From: Cohnella hashimotonis
GTDB lineage: Bacteria > Bacillota > Bacilli > Paenibacillales > Paenibacillaceae
Reading direction: 5' to 3'
Length of the DNA: 64,000 nt
NCBI RefSeq assembly: GCF_030014955.1
Contig: NZ_JAGRPV010000001.1
Coordinates: 2,480,001-2,544,000 of the forward strand
The translations under genes were made by a program, and so were the position numbers. The notes under the pieces are model-generated. The model was not told the DNA's origin. It searched no databases and saw only the letters and a program-made list of their open reading frames with translations. Shown here piece by piece: positions 17,818 to 27,111 of the stretch (the first letter of the stretch is position 1; each line of letters starts with the position of its first letter).

Positions 17818-17824
17818 TTTACTT

Positions 17825-17839
17825 ATAGAACTTATCTAT
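17825..17839. promoter_or_regulatory. LysR-type T-N11-A operator
   Basis: Inverted repeat ATAGA-N5-TCTAT containing T17826-N11-A17838, the standard LysR box geometry. It ends 11 bp before the -35 element at 17851, the usual activation position. Confidence 0.6.
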
Positions 17840-17850
17840 TAGAAATCGTA

Positions 17851-17879
17851 TTGACGCGCTTTCGGCAAGCGTGTAGATT
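17851..17879 (+). promoter_or_regulatory. Promoter of the S-compound uptake operon
   Basis: TTGACG at 17851-17856 and TAGATT at 17874-17879 with the optimal 17-bp spacer. A second short inverted repeat, CTTAC at 17895-17899 and GTAAG at 17907-17911, lies just after the predicted transcript start and could be a further operator. Confidence 0.6.
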
Positions 17880-18005
17880 ATTGAACATATAATCCTTACT
17901 AAACGGGTAAGAATTATTAACTATTAATCGATGGACGAATCGACCTGACATCCGGAGATCGTCGTGGCAAGCTGTATAACACGAGAAAAGGGTGGAGGAT
18001 TTAAG

Positions 18006-18902
18006 ATGAGAAACAGATTATGGACGGGCGCGGCAAGCTTGGTACTGACGGCAACGGTAGCTGTGACGGCGGGCTGCGGCAACAAAAACGACAATGGCGC
18101 GGCGGCCGCGACCAACGGCGCATCGGCAACGACAAAGGCACCGGCTTCCGCATCGTCTTCCGCCAGCGAGGCACCGGACGGCAAGGTCAAAAAAATCGTC
18201 GTCGGCACCGGCACGCAATTCCCGAAGGTGGCGTTCCTGGACGACAAAGGAAAGCTCACGGGGTTCGATGTCGAGCTCGTGAAGAAGATAGACGAGCGTC
18301 TGCCAGGTTATGAATTCGACCTTCAGACGATGGACTTCAGCAACCTGCTGCTGAGCCTGGAAACGAAAAAGATCGACTTCGTCGCGCACGAGATGGAAAA
18401 AAATCCGGAGCGCGAGCAAAAATACCTGTTCAACAAAGAGGCGTACGCGCATTGGCGCAATAAGATCATCGTGGCCAAGGACAACGATTCGATCAAATCC
18501 CTGGACGATCTCGTCGGCAAAAAGGTGCTTACGGGCGCGACGAGCGCAGAGGCGCAGATTCTCGAGAACTACAACAAAGATCACGACAAGAAGATCAATA
18601 TCGTCTATCAGAACGGAGCGGCGAACGATACCGTCAGCCAAGTCGCGACCGGCCGCGTGGACGCGATCATCGGCGCCGACTTTACGCTCTCCCTCATCGA
18701 TCCCGAGAGCAAGCTGAAGACGGTCGGAGACGATCTCAGCGAAGCCGACATCCTGTTCGTCTTCCGCAAGAACGAACCGGAATCGCAGCAGCTCGCCGAC
18801 GACATCGATACGGCAATCAAGGAACTCAAGGCCGACGGCACGCTCGGCAGTCTCAGCAAAGAATGGCTGGGCCAGGACTTCACGGCCAACCTCTCCAAAT
18901 AG
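18006..18902 (+). CDS. Amino-acid/cystine ABC transporter substrate-binding lipoprotein
   Basis: A 298-residue lipoprotein. The signal peptide ends at a lipobox-like VTAGC (Cys24), then an Ala/Ser-rich linker, then a family-3 solute-binding domain from residue ~60 (VGTGTQFPKVAFLDDKGKL, FDVELVKKI). It corresponds in position to TcyJ/TcyK of B. subtilis, but only one binding protein is present here instead of two. GGAGG precedes the ATG; an in-frame start 42 bp upstream is rejected. Ligand is probably cystine or an S-substituted cysteine, from context. Confidence 0.87.
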   Translation: MRNRLWTGAASLVLTATVAVTAGCGNKNDNGAAAATNGASATTKAPASASSSASEAPDGKVKKIVVGTGTQFPKVAFLDDKGKLTGFDVELVKKIDERLPGYEFDLQTMDFSNLLLSLETKKIDFVAHEMEKNPEREQKYLFNKEAYAHWRNKIIVAKDNDSIKSLDDLVGKKVLTGATSAEAQILENYNKDHDKKINIVYQNGAANDTVSQVATGRVDAIIGADFTLSLIDPESKLKTVGDDLSEADILFVFRKNEPESQQLADDIDTAIKELKADGTLGSLSKEWLGQDFTANLSK

Positions 18903-18923
18903 CGTCAGAAAGGGTGAAAGCCG

Positions 18924-19706
18924 ATGGGAACATCCGTTGATGTCTCCTACGTATTCGAGTATTTTGTCCGGCTGCTGCCTTCCGTGGGGATCACGCTGAA
19001 GATCGTGGTACTCTCGCTCCTGATCGGTTCGGCGGTCGGCATGCTCGTCGCCCTTCCCCGACTTTACCGGATTCCCGTGCTGCAGCGGCTGTCTCAGGTG
19101 TACGTTTCCTTTTTCCGGGGGACGCCGCTGCTCATCCAGCTGTTCCTGATCTATTACGGTCTGCCCGAGCTGCTGAAGCTGGTCCAGGTAGACGTCTCCC
19201 GGACGCCGGTGCTCGTATTCGTCGTCACCGCCTACGCCTTGCATAGCGGGGCCTTCATCTCGGAGGCGATCCGGGCGGCCGTAGGGGCCGTGGACCGCGG
19301 CCAGGTCGAGGCCGGCTATGCGATCGGTATGACCGGCTTTCAAGCGTTCCGCCGCGTCGTGCTGCCGCAGGCGATCGCCGTGGCGATGCCCGTGCTCGGC
19401 AATTTGATTATCGCCAACCTGAAGGATACGTCGCTGGCTTTTTCCCTCGGCATCATGGAGCTGACGGGCAAGGCGCAGACGCTGCCGACGATGTCCCAGC
19501 GTTTTTTCGAATCGTACCTGGCGCTTGCGCTCCTGTACTTCATCTTGAGTTTTATCCTTGAGAAGCTGCTCTTCCGGCTCGAGCGGCGGCTGCTCCGTCA
19601 TGAAACCGCGGACGGCTCGTCCAGGTCGCGGGTTCGGGATCGTCGCGTGAAAGGCAAGGACGCCGGCGGCAGATTGAATCTGACCGAAGAGGGGGCGCTG
19701 CGATGA
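18924..19706 (+). CDS. tcyL: Amino-acid ABC transporter permease (TcyL-like)
   Basis: A 260-residue HisM/GlnP-type permease with about five membrane helices. It contains the EAA loop (EAGYAIGMTGFQAFRRVVLPQAI, residues ~128-150) that docks the ATPase, and the FFRGTPLLIQLFLIYYG segment. The last ~40 residues are a charged tail without membrane character. The stop overlaps the next permease start. It forms a heterodimeric channel with the following gene. Confidence 0.85.
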   Translation: MGTSVDVSYVFEYFVRLLPSVGITLKIVVLSLLIGSAVGMLVALPRLYRIPVLQRLSQVYVSFFRGTPLLIQLFLIYYGLPELLKLVQVDVSRTPVLVFVVTAYALHSGAFISEAIRAAVGAVDRGQVEAGYAIGMTGFQAFRRVVLPQAIAVAMPVLGNLIIANLKDTSLAFSLGIMELTGKAQTLPTMSQRFFESYLALALLYFILSFILEKLLFRLERRLLRHETADGSSRSRVRDRRVKGKDAGGRLNLTEEGALR

Positions 19707-20413
19707 AGCTCGATCCGGCATTCATCTGGGAAGCCTTTATCAAGCTGCTGGCCGCGATTCCGACGACGCTCGAGATTACCGCCGTATCGGTCGGCTGCGG
19801 CTTTATTATCGGCATCGTCACCGCGCTCGCCCGCATTTACCGAATTCCCGTTCTTCGCGAGATCTCGTCCGCTTACGTCACATTCGTTCGCGGCACGCCG
19901 ATGCTGACCCATCTGCTCATGGTCATGTTCGGCCTTCCCATCGCCATCGACGCGCTGTCCGGCGCGCTCGGACTCTCCTTCAGCTCCGTTCAAATCCCGA
20001 TGATCGGCTTTGCGTACGTCGCATTCTCGCTTACGGCCGGTGCTTATATGTCGGAGGTCGTCCGTTCGGGCTTGCTCGCCGTGAACCGCGGCCAGATCGA
20101 AGCCGCATACGCGGTCGGGATGACGACCTGGCAGGCGCTTCGGCGGATCGTGTTCCCGCAGGCGTTCGCGTCCGCGCTGCCCAATCTGTCCAACTCTTTG
20201 ATCGGGATGCTGCACGGCTCTACGCTCGCCTTCACCGCGTCGGTCGTCGAGATCAACGCCAAGGCGCAGATCGTCGCGTCGACCAATTGGAAGTTTTTCG
20301 AATCGTATATCGCGGCTGCGTTGATCTTCTGGGGGCTTACGATCGTCATCGAACGGTTGACGGCGCTGCTCGAGAAGCGGGTCGCCCGTTATGACAGAGG
20401 AGGGGTCGCATGA
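19703..20413 (+). CDS. tcyM: Amino-acid ABC transporter permease (TcyM-like)
   Basis: A 236-residue HisM-type permease with about five membrane helices, the FVRGTPMLTHLLMVMFG segment and an EAA loop (EAAYAVGMTTWQALRRIVFPQAF). It is clearly a paralogue of the preceding permease. Start and stop overlap both neighbours by 4 nt, indicating coupled translation and fixed stoichiometry. Confidence 0.86.
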   Translation: MKLDPAFIWEAFIKLLAAIPTTLEITAVSVGCGFIIGIVTALARIYRIPVLREISSAYVTFVRGTPMLTHLLMVMFGLPIAIDALSGALGLSFSSVQIPMIGFAYVAFSLTAGAYMSEVVRSGLLAVNRGQIEAAYAVGMTTWQALRRIVFPQAFASALPNLSNSLIGMLHGSTLAFTASVVEINAKAQIVASTNWKFFESYIAAALIFWGLTIVIERLTALLEKRVARYDRGGVA

Positions 20414-21162
20414 TTGCCTTGAAGGAAATCCGCAAGTCGTTCGGCCGTCACGAGGTGCTGAAGGGCATCGATCTCGAAGTCGAAAAGGGCGAGGTCGTCG
20501 CTATTCTAGGGCCGAGCGGCTCCGGCAAGACGACGCTGCTGCGCTGCATCAACTACCTGGAACGTCCGGGCGGCGGTCGCATTCAGATCGGCGACGTCGC
20601 CGTCGATTGCGGCCACCCGTCCAAAAAAGACATTCACCGTCTTCGGGGCCGATCGGCCATGGTGTTCCAGCAATATCATCTGTTCCGTCACAAGACGGCG
20701 CTGCAGAACGTTATGGAAGGGCTCGTCGTCGTGCAGAACGTGCCGAAGGAGGAGGCGAGGAAGCGCAGCGTGGAGCTGCTCGAAAAGGTCGGCCTCGGCG
20801 CCAAGCTCGACGCCTATCCGAGCCAGCTGTCCGGCGGCCAGCAGCAGCGCGTAGGCATCGCCAGGGCGCTCGCGCTTAACCCCGACGTCATCCTGTTCGA
20901 CGAGCCGACGTCCGCGCTCGATCCCGAGCTCGTCGGCGAGGTGCTCGCCGTCATCCGCAAGATCGCCCGGGAGGGCATTACGATGATCATCGTCACGCAC
21001 GAGATGGCGTTCGCGCAGGAGGTGGCGAGCCGCATCGTGTTCATGGACGACGGAGCCGTCATCGAGGAGGGCGCGGCATCCGAATTTTTCCGGTCCCCGC
21101 GGGAAGAGCGCACGAGACAATTTCTGCGCCGCATGACGCCGGAGGGCGTTTATAACATTTAA
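20410..21162 (+). CDS. tcyN: Amino-acid ABC transporter ATP-binding protein (TcyN-like)
   Basis: A 250-residue GlnQ-type ATPase: Walker [11 protein letters not shown]-loop [14 protein letters not shown], signature [15 protein letters not shown], Walker [13 protein letters not shown] and switch [12 protein letters not shown]. The stretches [13 protein letters not shown] and [10 protein letters not shown] are close to my recollection of B. subtilis TcyN, supporting a cystine/S-compound importer. It overlaps the permease by 4 nt. Confidence 0.88.
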   Translation: MIALKEIRKSFGRHEVLKGIDLEVEKGEVVAILGPSGSGKTTLLRCINYLERPGGGRIQIGDVAVDCGHPSKKDIHRLRGRSAMVFQQYHLFRHKTALQNVMEGLVVVQNVPKEEARKRSVELLEKVGLGAKLDAYPSQLSGGQQQRVGIARALALNPDVILFDEPTSALDPELVGEVLAVIRKIAREGITMIIVTHEMAFAQEVASRIVFMDDGAVIEEGAASEFFRSPREERTRQFLRRMTPEGVYNI

Positions 21163-21182
21163 TTCGAACGGAGCTGGGATCT

Positions 21183-22202
21183 ATGGCCTTATCCCTTGGC
21201 ATCTTGGACCAAAGCATTGTTTTCACCGGCCGTACGCCGTCGGAAGCGCTGCAGGGCACGATCCGGCTGGCGCAGCTGGCCGAAGAGCTCGGCTACGACC
21301 GGTTCTGGGTCGCCGAGCATCACGATTCGCCCACGGTGGCCGGCTCGTCGCCGGAAGTGCTGATCTCTCATTTGCTCGCCCGCACCTCGAGCATCCGCAT
21401 CGGTTCCGGCGGTGTCATGCTGCAGCATTACAGCCCGTACAAGGTCGCCGAGAACTTCAACGTGCTCGCGACGCTCGCCCCGGGCCGCGTGGAGCTGGGC
21501 ATCGGCCGCGCGCCGGGCGGACTCCCGCGGTCGACCCGCGCGCTGCAAGGCGAAGCAGGCCAATCAGCGGATCTGGAGAGCAAGCTCGGCGAGCTGGAGC
21601 AGTATCTGATCGGTCCTGCGGGCGAAGCGCATCCGCTCGCCGGCGTCCAGGCGAACCCGCTGCCCGAATCGCCGGCGGCGATCCATCTGCTCGGCACGAG
21701 CGTGTCGAGCGCCGAGCTGGCGGCAAGGCGCGGCTATCCGTACGCGTTCGCGCTGTTCATCAACAACGACCCGGCTGCGGCGGCGCGCGCCTTCGAAACG
21801 TACCGCGCGAACTTCGACTACAGTACGGGCCGACAGCCCAGGGCCATTCTCGCCTTGTCGGTCATCGCTTCCGACACGGAAGCCGAAGCGGCTGAGCTGG
21901 CCGGCGAATTTAAGAACGTGCGCGTCACGCTGGCGAGCGGCAAGACCGTCAACGTCGGCACCCTCGAGCAGGCCGAGGAGTTCGCCCGGCAGGCCGGCGA
22001 GACGTTCACCGCGGAGGTGCGCGACGCGGATATCACCCGCGGCACCAAGGAGCAGGTGCGCGAGCGACTGATCGAGCTAGCGGAAACCTATGGCGTTAAC
22101 GAGCTGCTGTTTACGACTATTTTGGCGGATTTCGAGAAGCGCGAGCGTTCGATCCGGTTGATCAAGGAAGCGTTCGAGGAGCTGCCGGTCGGCGTCGACT
22201 GA
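21183..22202 (+). CDS. LLM-class flavin-dependent oxidoreductase (YtmO-like)
   Basis: A 339-residue bacterial-luciferase-like protein beginning LGILDQSIV, with ELGYDRFWVAEHHDSPTVAGSSPEVL and IGSGGVMLQHYSPYKVAENFNVLATLAPGRVELGIGRAPGG (residues ~78-118). It resembles YtmO of the B. subtilis ytmI operon. Such enzymes use reduced flavin and O2 to oxidise a sulfur- or nitrogen-bearing substrate. It follows the ABC ATPase by 20 bp. With the second, NtaA-type monooxygenase at the operon end, it suggests oxidative C-S cleavage. Confidence 0.85.
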   Translation: MALSLGILDQSIVFTGRTPSEALQGTIRLAQLAEELGYDRFWVAEHHDSPTVAGSSPEVLISHLLARTSSIRIGSGGVMLQHYSPYKVAENFNVLATLAPGRVELGIGRAPGGLPRSTRALQGEAGQSADLESKLGELEQYLIGPAGEAHPLAGVQANPLPESPAAIHLLGTSVSSAELAARRGYPYAFALFINNDPAAAARAFETYRANFDYSTGRQPRAILALSVIASDTEAEAAELAGEFKNVRVTLASGKTVNVGTLEQAEEFARQAGETFTAEVRDADITRGTKEQVRERLIELAETYGVNELLFTTILADFEKRERSIRLIKEAFEELPVGVD

Positions 22203-22279
22203 CTTGCTGACCGGCAGACGAAAAGCGAAGGACGGTTGCAGGTTATCGAATGACCGCACGACCGAAGGAGGGACATGAG

Positions 22280-23488
22280 ATGAGTCTGAAGGCAGATGAG
22301 CCGCTCGAACGGCAATTGATCGATATCCGGCGCCGGCTGCACGCCAATCCGGAGCTGTCGGGCGAAGAATACGAGACGACCGCGGCCATTCGCGAATGGC
22401 TCGGGCAGGAAGGCGTCCGGATCGCGGATTATCCGCTCAAGACCGGTCTCGTCGCCGAGATCGGCGGCTTGCGGGGAGGACCGATCGTTGCGCTGCGCGC
22501 GGACATCGACGCGCTGCCGATCCAGGAGGAGACGGGACTCCCGTTCGCCTCGCAGCGGGCGGGCGCCATGCATGCATGCGGTCACGATTTCCATACGGCG
22601 GCGCTCGTCGGCGCGGCCGTGCTGCTGAAGCGCCGCGAAGCGGAGCTGCCGGGAACGGTGAGGCTGTTGTTCCAGCCGGCGGAGGAAAAGGCGAAGGGGG
22701 CCGCGCAGGTGATCGAGAGCGGCGCGCTGGAGGGCGTTGCCGCGGTGTTCGGCCTGCACAACAAGCCGGATCTGCCCGTCGGAACGATCGGCATCCGCTC
22801 AGGTCCGATCATGGCGGCCGCGGACGGCTTCGCGGTCGAGGTCGACGGAAAAGGCACGCACGCGGCGGTGCCGGAAGCGGGGCTCGACCCGCTCGTCACG
22901 GCCGCGCATATGCTAACGGCGCTGCAGAGCATCGTCAGCCGCAACGTCAGCTCGCTCGACAGCGCGGTCGTCAGTGTCACCCGGCTCAGCGCGGGCACGT
23001 CCTGGAACGTCATTCCGGAAAAAGCGATCTTCGACGGGACGATCCGCACCTTCGACGAAGGCGTCCGCGCCGAGGTGCGCAGACGCTTCGAGCAGGTGGT
23101 GGACGGCGTTGCAGCTGCTTTCGGCACGACGGCGCGCACGCGCTGGACCGGCGGGCCGCCGCCGGTCGTCAACGACGCGCGGTGGGCGCAGTCGGCGGCA
23201 AAGGCGGCCGAACGGGCAGGTCTAACGGTCGTCGAGCCGAAGCCTTCTCCGGCTGGAGAGGACTTCGCGCTGTATTTGAAGGAAGCGCCTGGCGCCTTCG
23301 TCTTTCTGGGCACGAACGGCCCGCGCGAGTGGCATCATCCCGCCTTCGACGTCGACGAATCCGCGCTCCCGCTTGCAGCCGCCTATCTGGCATCCGTGGC
23401 CGTCGAATCGCTGGCCGAATTGTCGGCCGAGATGACGGCCGGCAGCCGGCCGGATAGTGCACGTGCTGAAGCAGGTACGCGAGCATGA
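22280..23488 (+). CDS. M20D-family amidohydrolase/deacylase (YtnL-like)
   Basis: A 402-residue metal-dependent peptidase M20 of the hippurate hydrolase/N-acyl-amino-acid deacylase group. Motifs: ALRADIDALPIQEE, MHACGHDFH (metal and Cys ligand), LFQPAEEKAKGA (catalytic Glu pair), dimerisation domain with GKGTHAAVPE, and SPAGEDFALYL. In the B. subtilis operon the equivalent YtnL is thought to remove an N-acetyl group after S-compound breakdown. AAGGAGGG supports the start at 22280; an ATG five bases earlier gives only Met-Arg-stop. Its stop overlaps the next gene by 4 nt. Confidence 0.88.
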   Translation: MSLKADEPLERQLIDIRRRLHANPELSGEEYETTAAIREWLGQEGVRIADYPLKTGLVAEIGGLRGGPIVALRADIDALPIQEETGLPFASQRAGAMHACGHDFHTAALVGAAVLLKRREAELPGTVRLLFQPAEEKAKGAAQVIESGALEGVAAVFGLHNKPDLPVGTIGIRSGPIMAAADGFAVEVDGKGTHAAVPEAGLDPLVTAAHMLTALQSIVSRNVSSLDSAVVSVTRLSAGTSWNVIPEKAIFDGTIRTFDEGVRAEVRRRFEQVVDGVAAAFGTTARTRWTGGPPPVVNDARWAQSAAKAAERAGLTVVEPKPSPAGEDFALYLKEAPGAFVFLGTNGPREWHHPAFDVDESALPLAAAYLASVAVESLAELSAEMTAGSRPDSARAEAGTRA

Positions 23489-24648
23489 GCGGCGCGAACG
23501 TATATGACGTTATTGTCGTCGGCGCCGGATCGATGGGGATGAGCGCAGGCTATCACTTGGCCGCGCGCGGGCTGAAAACGCTCCTGATCGACGCGTTCGA
23601 CCCGCCCCACACGGGCGGAAGCCATCATGGAGAGCCCCGACTGATCCGCCACGTCTATCACGGCGGCGCGCATTATGTCAGGCTCGCGCTTCGGTCCGAC
23701 GCGCTGTGGCGTGAACTGGAGGATCGGACGGGCGAAAAGCTGCTCGAGCGGTCCGGCGTGCTGAACGTGAGCGATCCGAACGCCTATGCTTATGACGGCC
23801 GGTTCGCCGATGCCGATCGCGAGGGCATTCGTTACGAGTCGCTGGACGCTGCCGATATCGAGCGGCGCTGGCCGGGCTGGACCGTGCCCGCGCACTACCG
23901 CGGCCTGTATGAGCCGGACGCGGGTTATCTGTTCAGCGAGCGCTGCGTCGCCGCATATCGGCGAGAAGCGCTGGCGGCCGGCGCGGAGCTGCTGACGGAT
24001 ACGGCCGTCCTTGGCATTGAGACAAGGCGCGGCGGCGGTCTTGCGGTGAAAACGAGTCGCGGAGAATTCGCGGCAGGCAAGGTGATCGTCAGCGTCGGCG
24101 CCTGGTTTAACACGCTTGCGCCGAGCGTGAAGCTGCCGATCCGTGCGGTCCGCAAGGTCGTCGGCTGGTTCGAGGCCGACGAGCGGCTTTACCGTGCAGG
24201 CCATCTGCCGGGTTTCACGTTCGGCGGTCCCGAAGGCGGCTACTACGGCTTCCCGAGCATCGGCGGCGCAGGCGTCAAGATCGGGCGTCACGACGGCGGC
24301 CGTCCCTGGCAGCCGGGTGAACGCTTCGAGCCATTCGGCTTTTATCCGGAGGACGAAACCGATCTGCGGGCGGCGCTCCGCGCGTTTCTCCCCGGGGCCG
24401 AAGGCCGCCTGCTCCACGGCGCGGCTTGCAAATATGAGCTGTCCCCGGACGAACAATTTATAATTGACGCACATCCCGAGCTTCCCGGCGTGCTGCTCGC
24501 CGGCGGCTTCTCGGGCCACGGCTTCAAGTTCGCCAGCGCGATCGGCGAGGCTTTGGCCGAGTGGACCCAATCGGATATTCCCCCGCCAGACCTTCTGCCG
24601 TTCACGCTCTCCCGTTTCCCGTCGGCTGCCGCAGCTTCAACCCCATAA
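23485..24648 (+). CDS. FAD-dependent oxidoreductase, monomeric sarcosine oxidase/N-methyl amino acid oxidase type
   Basis: A 387-residue flavoprotein. N-terminal VIVVGAGSMGMSAGYHLA binds ADP. SHHGEPRLIRHVYH matches the MSOX active-site loop. Cys315 in GAACKYELSPDEQFIIDAHP is at the same site, and even the same number, as the covalent-FAD cysteine of Bacillus MSOX. C-terminal GGFSGHGFKFASAIGE is typical. MSOX-type enzymes oxidise N-methyl or secondary amino acids with O2, releasing H2O2. I know no counterpart in the B. subtilis ytm operon, so it may broaden the substrate range. Confidence 0.87.
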   Translation: MSGANVYDVIVVGAGSMGMSAGYHLAARGLKTLLIDAFDPPHTGGSHHGEPRLIRHVYHGGAHYVRLALRSDALWRELEDRTGEKLLERSGVLNVSDPNAYAYDGRFADADREGIRYESLDAADIERRWPGWTVPAHYRGLYEPDAGYLFSERCVAAYRREALAAGAELLTDTAVLGIETRRGGGLAVKTSRGEFAAGKVIVSVGAWFNTLAPSVKLPIRAVRKVVGWFEADERLYRAGHLPGFTFGGPEGGYYGFPSIGGAGVKIGRHDGGRPWQPGERFEPFGFYPEDETDLRAALRAFLPGAEGRLLHGAACKYELSPDEQFIIDAHPELPGVLLAGGFSGHGFKFASAIGEALAEWTQSDIPPPDLLPFTLSRFPSAAAASTP

Positions 24649-24663
24649 GGAGGTCGTTTTCGC

Positions 24664-25176
24664 ATGAGCAATCACAACGCCGATATCGACGCGTTTTCTA
24701 ATACTTACGATTGGCTGACGGACGCCGTCCGCGGACTGGACGTATCCGCGCTGACCTGGAAGCCGGGTCCCGGCAAATGGAGCGCCGCCGAGGTAATCGT
24801 ACACCTAACCGATCATCTGATCGTCGTGTCCTTCCGCATTCGAGAAATCTTGTCCGGCTCGCAGGTGCGTCTGCCCGCGTTCAGTCAAGACGCCTGGGTC
24901 GAAGGCCAATACGGCAACGAGGCGGAGACGGCAGACGTGCTCGAAGGCTTCCGTTCGCTCGTCGCCTACAACGCGCGCCTGCTGCATCGGCTGTCCCCTG
25001 CCGATTGGGAGAAGGTGGCGATCAACGCCAAGGGCGACCGGGTGACGCTTGCCGACGTTGTGCGCGGCTTCGCCGCCCATGCCAAGCACCATCTCGGCCA
25101 GCTCGACAGGATCAAGGCGGCAGAGGCCGCGGCGCTAGGTCGCGAGCCGTCGGCAGCGGCGCGGGAGGGGGCTTAA
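24664..25176 (+). CDS. DinB-family putative metal-dependent protein
   Basis: A 170-residue DinB-like four-helix-bundle protein. It has the KWSAAEVIVHLTDH motif (first His ligand) and HAKHHLGQLDRI (two further His ligands) expected of the DinB/YfiT metal site. Some members are thiol S-transferases or thiol-dependent isomerases (bacillithiol/mycothiol). In this S-compound operon a thiol-transfer role is attractive but unproven. AAGGAGG precedes the ATG. Confidence 0.8.
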   Translation: MSNHNADIDAFSNTYDWLTDAVRGLDVSALTWKPGPGKWSAAEVIVHLTDHLIVVSFRIREILSGSQVRLPAFSQDAWVEGQYGNEAETADVLEGFRSLVAYNARLLHRLSPADWEKVAINAKGDRVTLADVVRGFAAHAKHHLGQLDRIKAAEAAALGREPSAAAREGA

Positions 25177-25181
25177 CGGTT

Positions 25182-25712
25182 ATGGCGCAGGCGCACATTC
25201 ACGTCCGCGACGCTGAAGAACGCGACCGCGAAGCGATCAGGGAGGTGCTGCTCGCGGCTTACGGTCAATACGAGGCAACCATGCCGGCGGAACGCTGGGT
25301 CGAATACAAAAACAATATCGCCGCTTCCGTCGACGCGCCGGGACCGTTCGCCCGCCTGGTCGCCGAGCGGGAAGGCAAGCTCGTCGGCAGCGCTGTGCTA
25401 TTCGACTCTTCAATCGTCGCTTACGGCCGCGACATCGGCATCGAGTCTCCGATTGTCCGCCTGATCGCCGTGAGCCCCGAAGCCCGCGGACAAGGCGTCG
25501 CTACCGCGCTGCTTCGCGAGTCCGCGCTTCGCGCGAAGGCGCACGGCGGCGAAACGCTCCACCTCCACACGTCCGACATCATGGCCTCCGCCGTCCGCCT
25601 GTACGAACGCCTCGGCTTCGAGCGCGCCTACGACAAAGACATTTATAACGGCGACATTCTCGTCAAGAGCTATCGGCTCCATCTGAACGACGCCGCGCTG
25701 CTGAAGATTTAA
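25182..25712 (+). CDS. GNAT-family N-acetyltransferase (YtmI role by context)
   Basis: A 176-residue GNAT protein. Core motif VRLIAVSPEARGQGVATALLRES (residues ~89-111) contains the Q/RxxGxA acetyl-CoA loop; later VRLYERLGFERA is typical. In the B. subtilis operon the GNAT YtmI acetylates the amino group of the S-compound before oxidation; here the gene sits second to last instead of first. The ATG at 25182 has GGGAGGGG 11 bp upstream and lies 5 bp after the DinB stop. A much longer open frame reaching back to 24711 is out of frame with DinB and not coding. Confidence 0.85.
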   Translation: MAQAHIHVRDAEERDREAIREVLLAAYGQYEATMPAERWVEYKNNIAASVDAPGPFARLVAEREGKLVGSAVLFDSSIVAYGRDIGIESPIVRLIAVSPEARGQGVATALLRESALRAKAHGGETLHLHTSDIMASAVRLYERLGFERAYDKDIYNGDILVKSYRLHLNDAALLKI

Positions 25713-25760
25713 TTTTAACCCACATCTTCTTCAATCCCCCATATTTAAGGAGGCAATACG

Positions 25761-27095
25761 ATGAGCGCACGCAAAAAGCTGAAGTTCGGCGCACTTATCC
25801 ACGGCGTAGGCGGCAACATCTCGGCATGGAGACATCCGGAGATCCCGTCCGACGCGAGCGTCAGCCTTCCATTCTATGTGCAGGCCGCGCAAAAAGCGGA
25901 GGAAGGCTTGTTCGATCTCGTCTTCATCGCGGACGGTCTTTACATTAACGAAAAGTCCATCCCGCATTTCCTCAACCGCTTCGAGCCGATCACTATCTTG
26001 TCCGCGCTAGCGGCCGTCACTAAGAAGATCGGGCTCGTTGGAACGCTATCCTCCTCTTATAGCGAGCCATTCACGGTGGCGCGCCAGTTCGGCTCGCTCG
26101 ACCAGATCAGCGGCGGACGCGCCGGATGGAACGTTGTAACCTCGCCGCTCGAAGGCTCCGCGCGCAATTACGGGCGGACGGAACACCCGACCCATGACGA
26201 GCGCTACGAGATCGCGGAAGAGTACCTGGCGGTGACGAAAGGCCTCTGGGATTCGTGGGAAGACGACGCATTCGTACGCGACAAGGAATCCGGCGTATTT
26301 TTCGATCCTTCCAAGCTGCACAAGCTGAATCATAAGGGCAAGCATTTCTCCGTCGAAGGTCCGCTGAACGTCGCCCGTTCCAAGCAAGGTCAGCCGGTCA
26401 TTTTCCAGGCAGGCTCTTCGGAGAGCGGCAAAAACCTGGCGGCCAAAGAAGCGGACGCCGTCTTCACCGGCCAGGAAAATCTGCAAGAGGCGAAGGCGTT
26501 CTACAAGGATGTCAAGGACCGGGCGGTCGCCTTCGGCCGTTCGCGCGACGACATCGCTATTCTGCCGGGCATCGGGCCGATCATCGGCCGCACGCAGGAA
26601 GAGGCGGAGCGCAAGTACGAGGAAATCGCGAGTCTCGTATCGATCGAAAAAGCGCTGGACTACCTTGGCCGGTTTTTCGAGCATCACGATTTCTCCCAGT
26701 ATCCGCTCGACGAGCCGTTCCCGGACATCGGTGACCTTGGCAGCAACAGCTTCCGCAGCGGCACGGACAAGATCAAGAAGGACGCGCGCGAGCAAGGGCT
26801 CACGCTTCGTCAAGTCGCGCTTCGCGCAGCGACGCCCCGCGGCCAATTCATCGGCACGCCGGAGCAGATCGCGGATCAGCTTGAGCAGTGGCACAAGGAA
26901 GAGGCGGCCGACGGCTTCATCATTCACTCGACGTTGCCGAGCGGACTGAATGACTTCGTCGAGCTTGTCGTGCCGCTGCTGCAGGAGCGCGGCATCTACC
27001 GCACGGAATACGAAGCCGACACGCTTCGCGGCAACCTCGGCGTGCCGATCCCGGCGAACCGTTATACGCTGGCGAAGGCTTCGGTAGAGGTGTGA
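25761..27095 (+). CDS. NtaA/SnaA/DszA-family FMN-dependent monooxygenase (YtnJ-like)
   Basis: A 444-residue class C flavin monooxygenase. [67 protein letters not shown] (residues ~54-102), [14 protein letters not shown] and [11 protein letters not shown] are near-identical in pattern to B. subtilis YtnJ. The family uses FMNH2 from a separate reductase; no flavin reductase is encoded in this window. In B. subtilis this enzyme acts on N-acetylated S-(2-succino)cysteine. It is the last gene before the operon terminator. Confidence 0.9.
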   Translation: MSARKKLKFGALIHGVGGNISAWRHPEIPSDASVSLPFYVQAAQKAEEGLFDLVFIADGLYINEKSIPHFLNRFEPITILSALAAVTKKIGLVGTLSSSYSEPFTVARQFGSLDQISGGRAGWNVVTSPLEGSARNYGRTEHPTHDERYEIAEEYLAVTKGLWDSWEDDAFVRDKESGVFFDPSKLHKLNHKGKHFSVEGPLNVARSKQGQPVIFQAGSSESGKNLAAKEADAVFTGQENLQEAKAFYKDVKDRAVAFGRSRDDIAILPGIGPIIGRTQEEAERKYEEIASLVSIEKALDYLGRFFEHHDFSQYPLDEPFPDIGDLGSNSFRSGTDKIKKDAREQGLTLRQVALRAATPRGQFIGTPEQIADQLEQWHKEEAADGFIIHSTLPSGLNDFVELVVPLLQERGIYRTEYEADTLRGNLGVPIPANRYTLAKASVEV

Positions 27096-27111
27096 GGTTC
27101 GTTTGAAGGAG

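Noticed and set aside
17895-17911. CTTAC/GTAAG inverted repeat as a terminator or T-box element
   Set aside because: The arms are only 5 bp, there is no T-run, and no T-box or S-box conserved sequence is present; noted only as a possible operator.
24711-25181. Upstream extension of the GNAT frame through the DinB gene
   Set aside because: It overlaps DinB in another frame; the DinB frame has recognisable His motifs and the GNAT start at 25182 has its own ribosome site.
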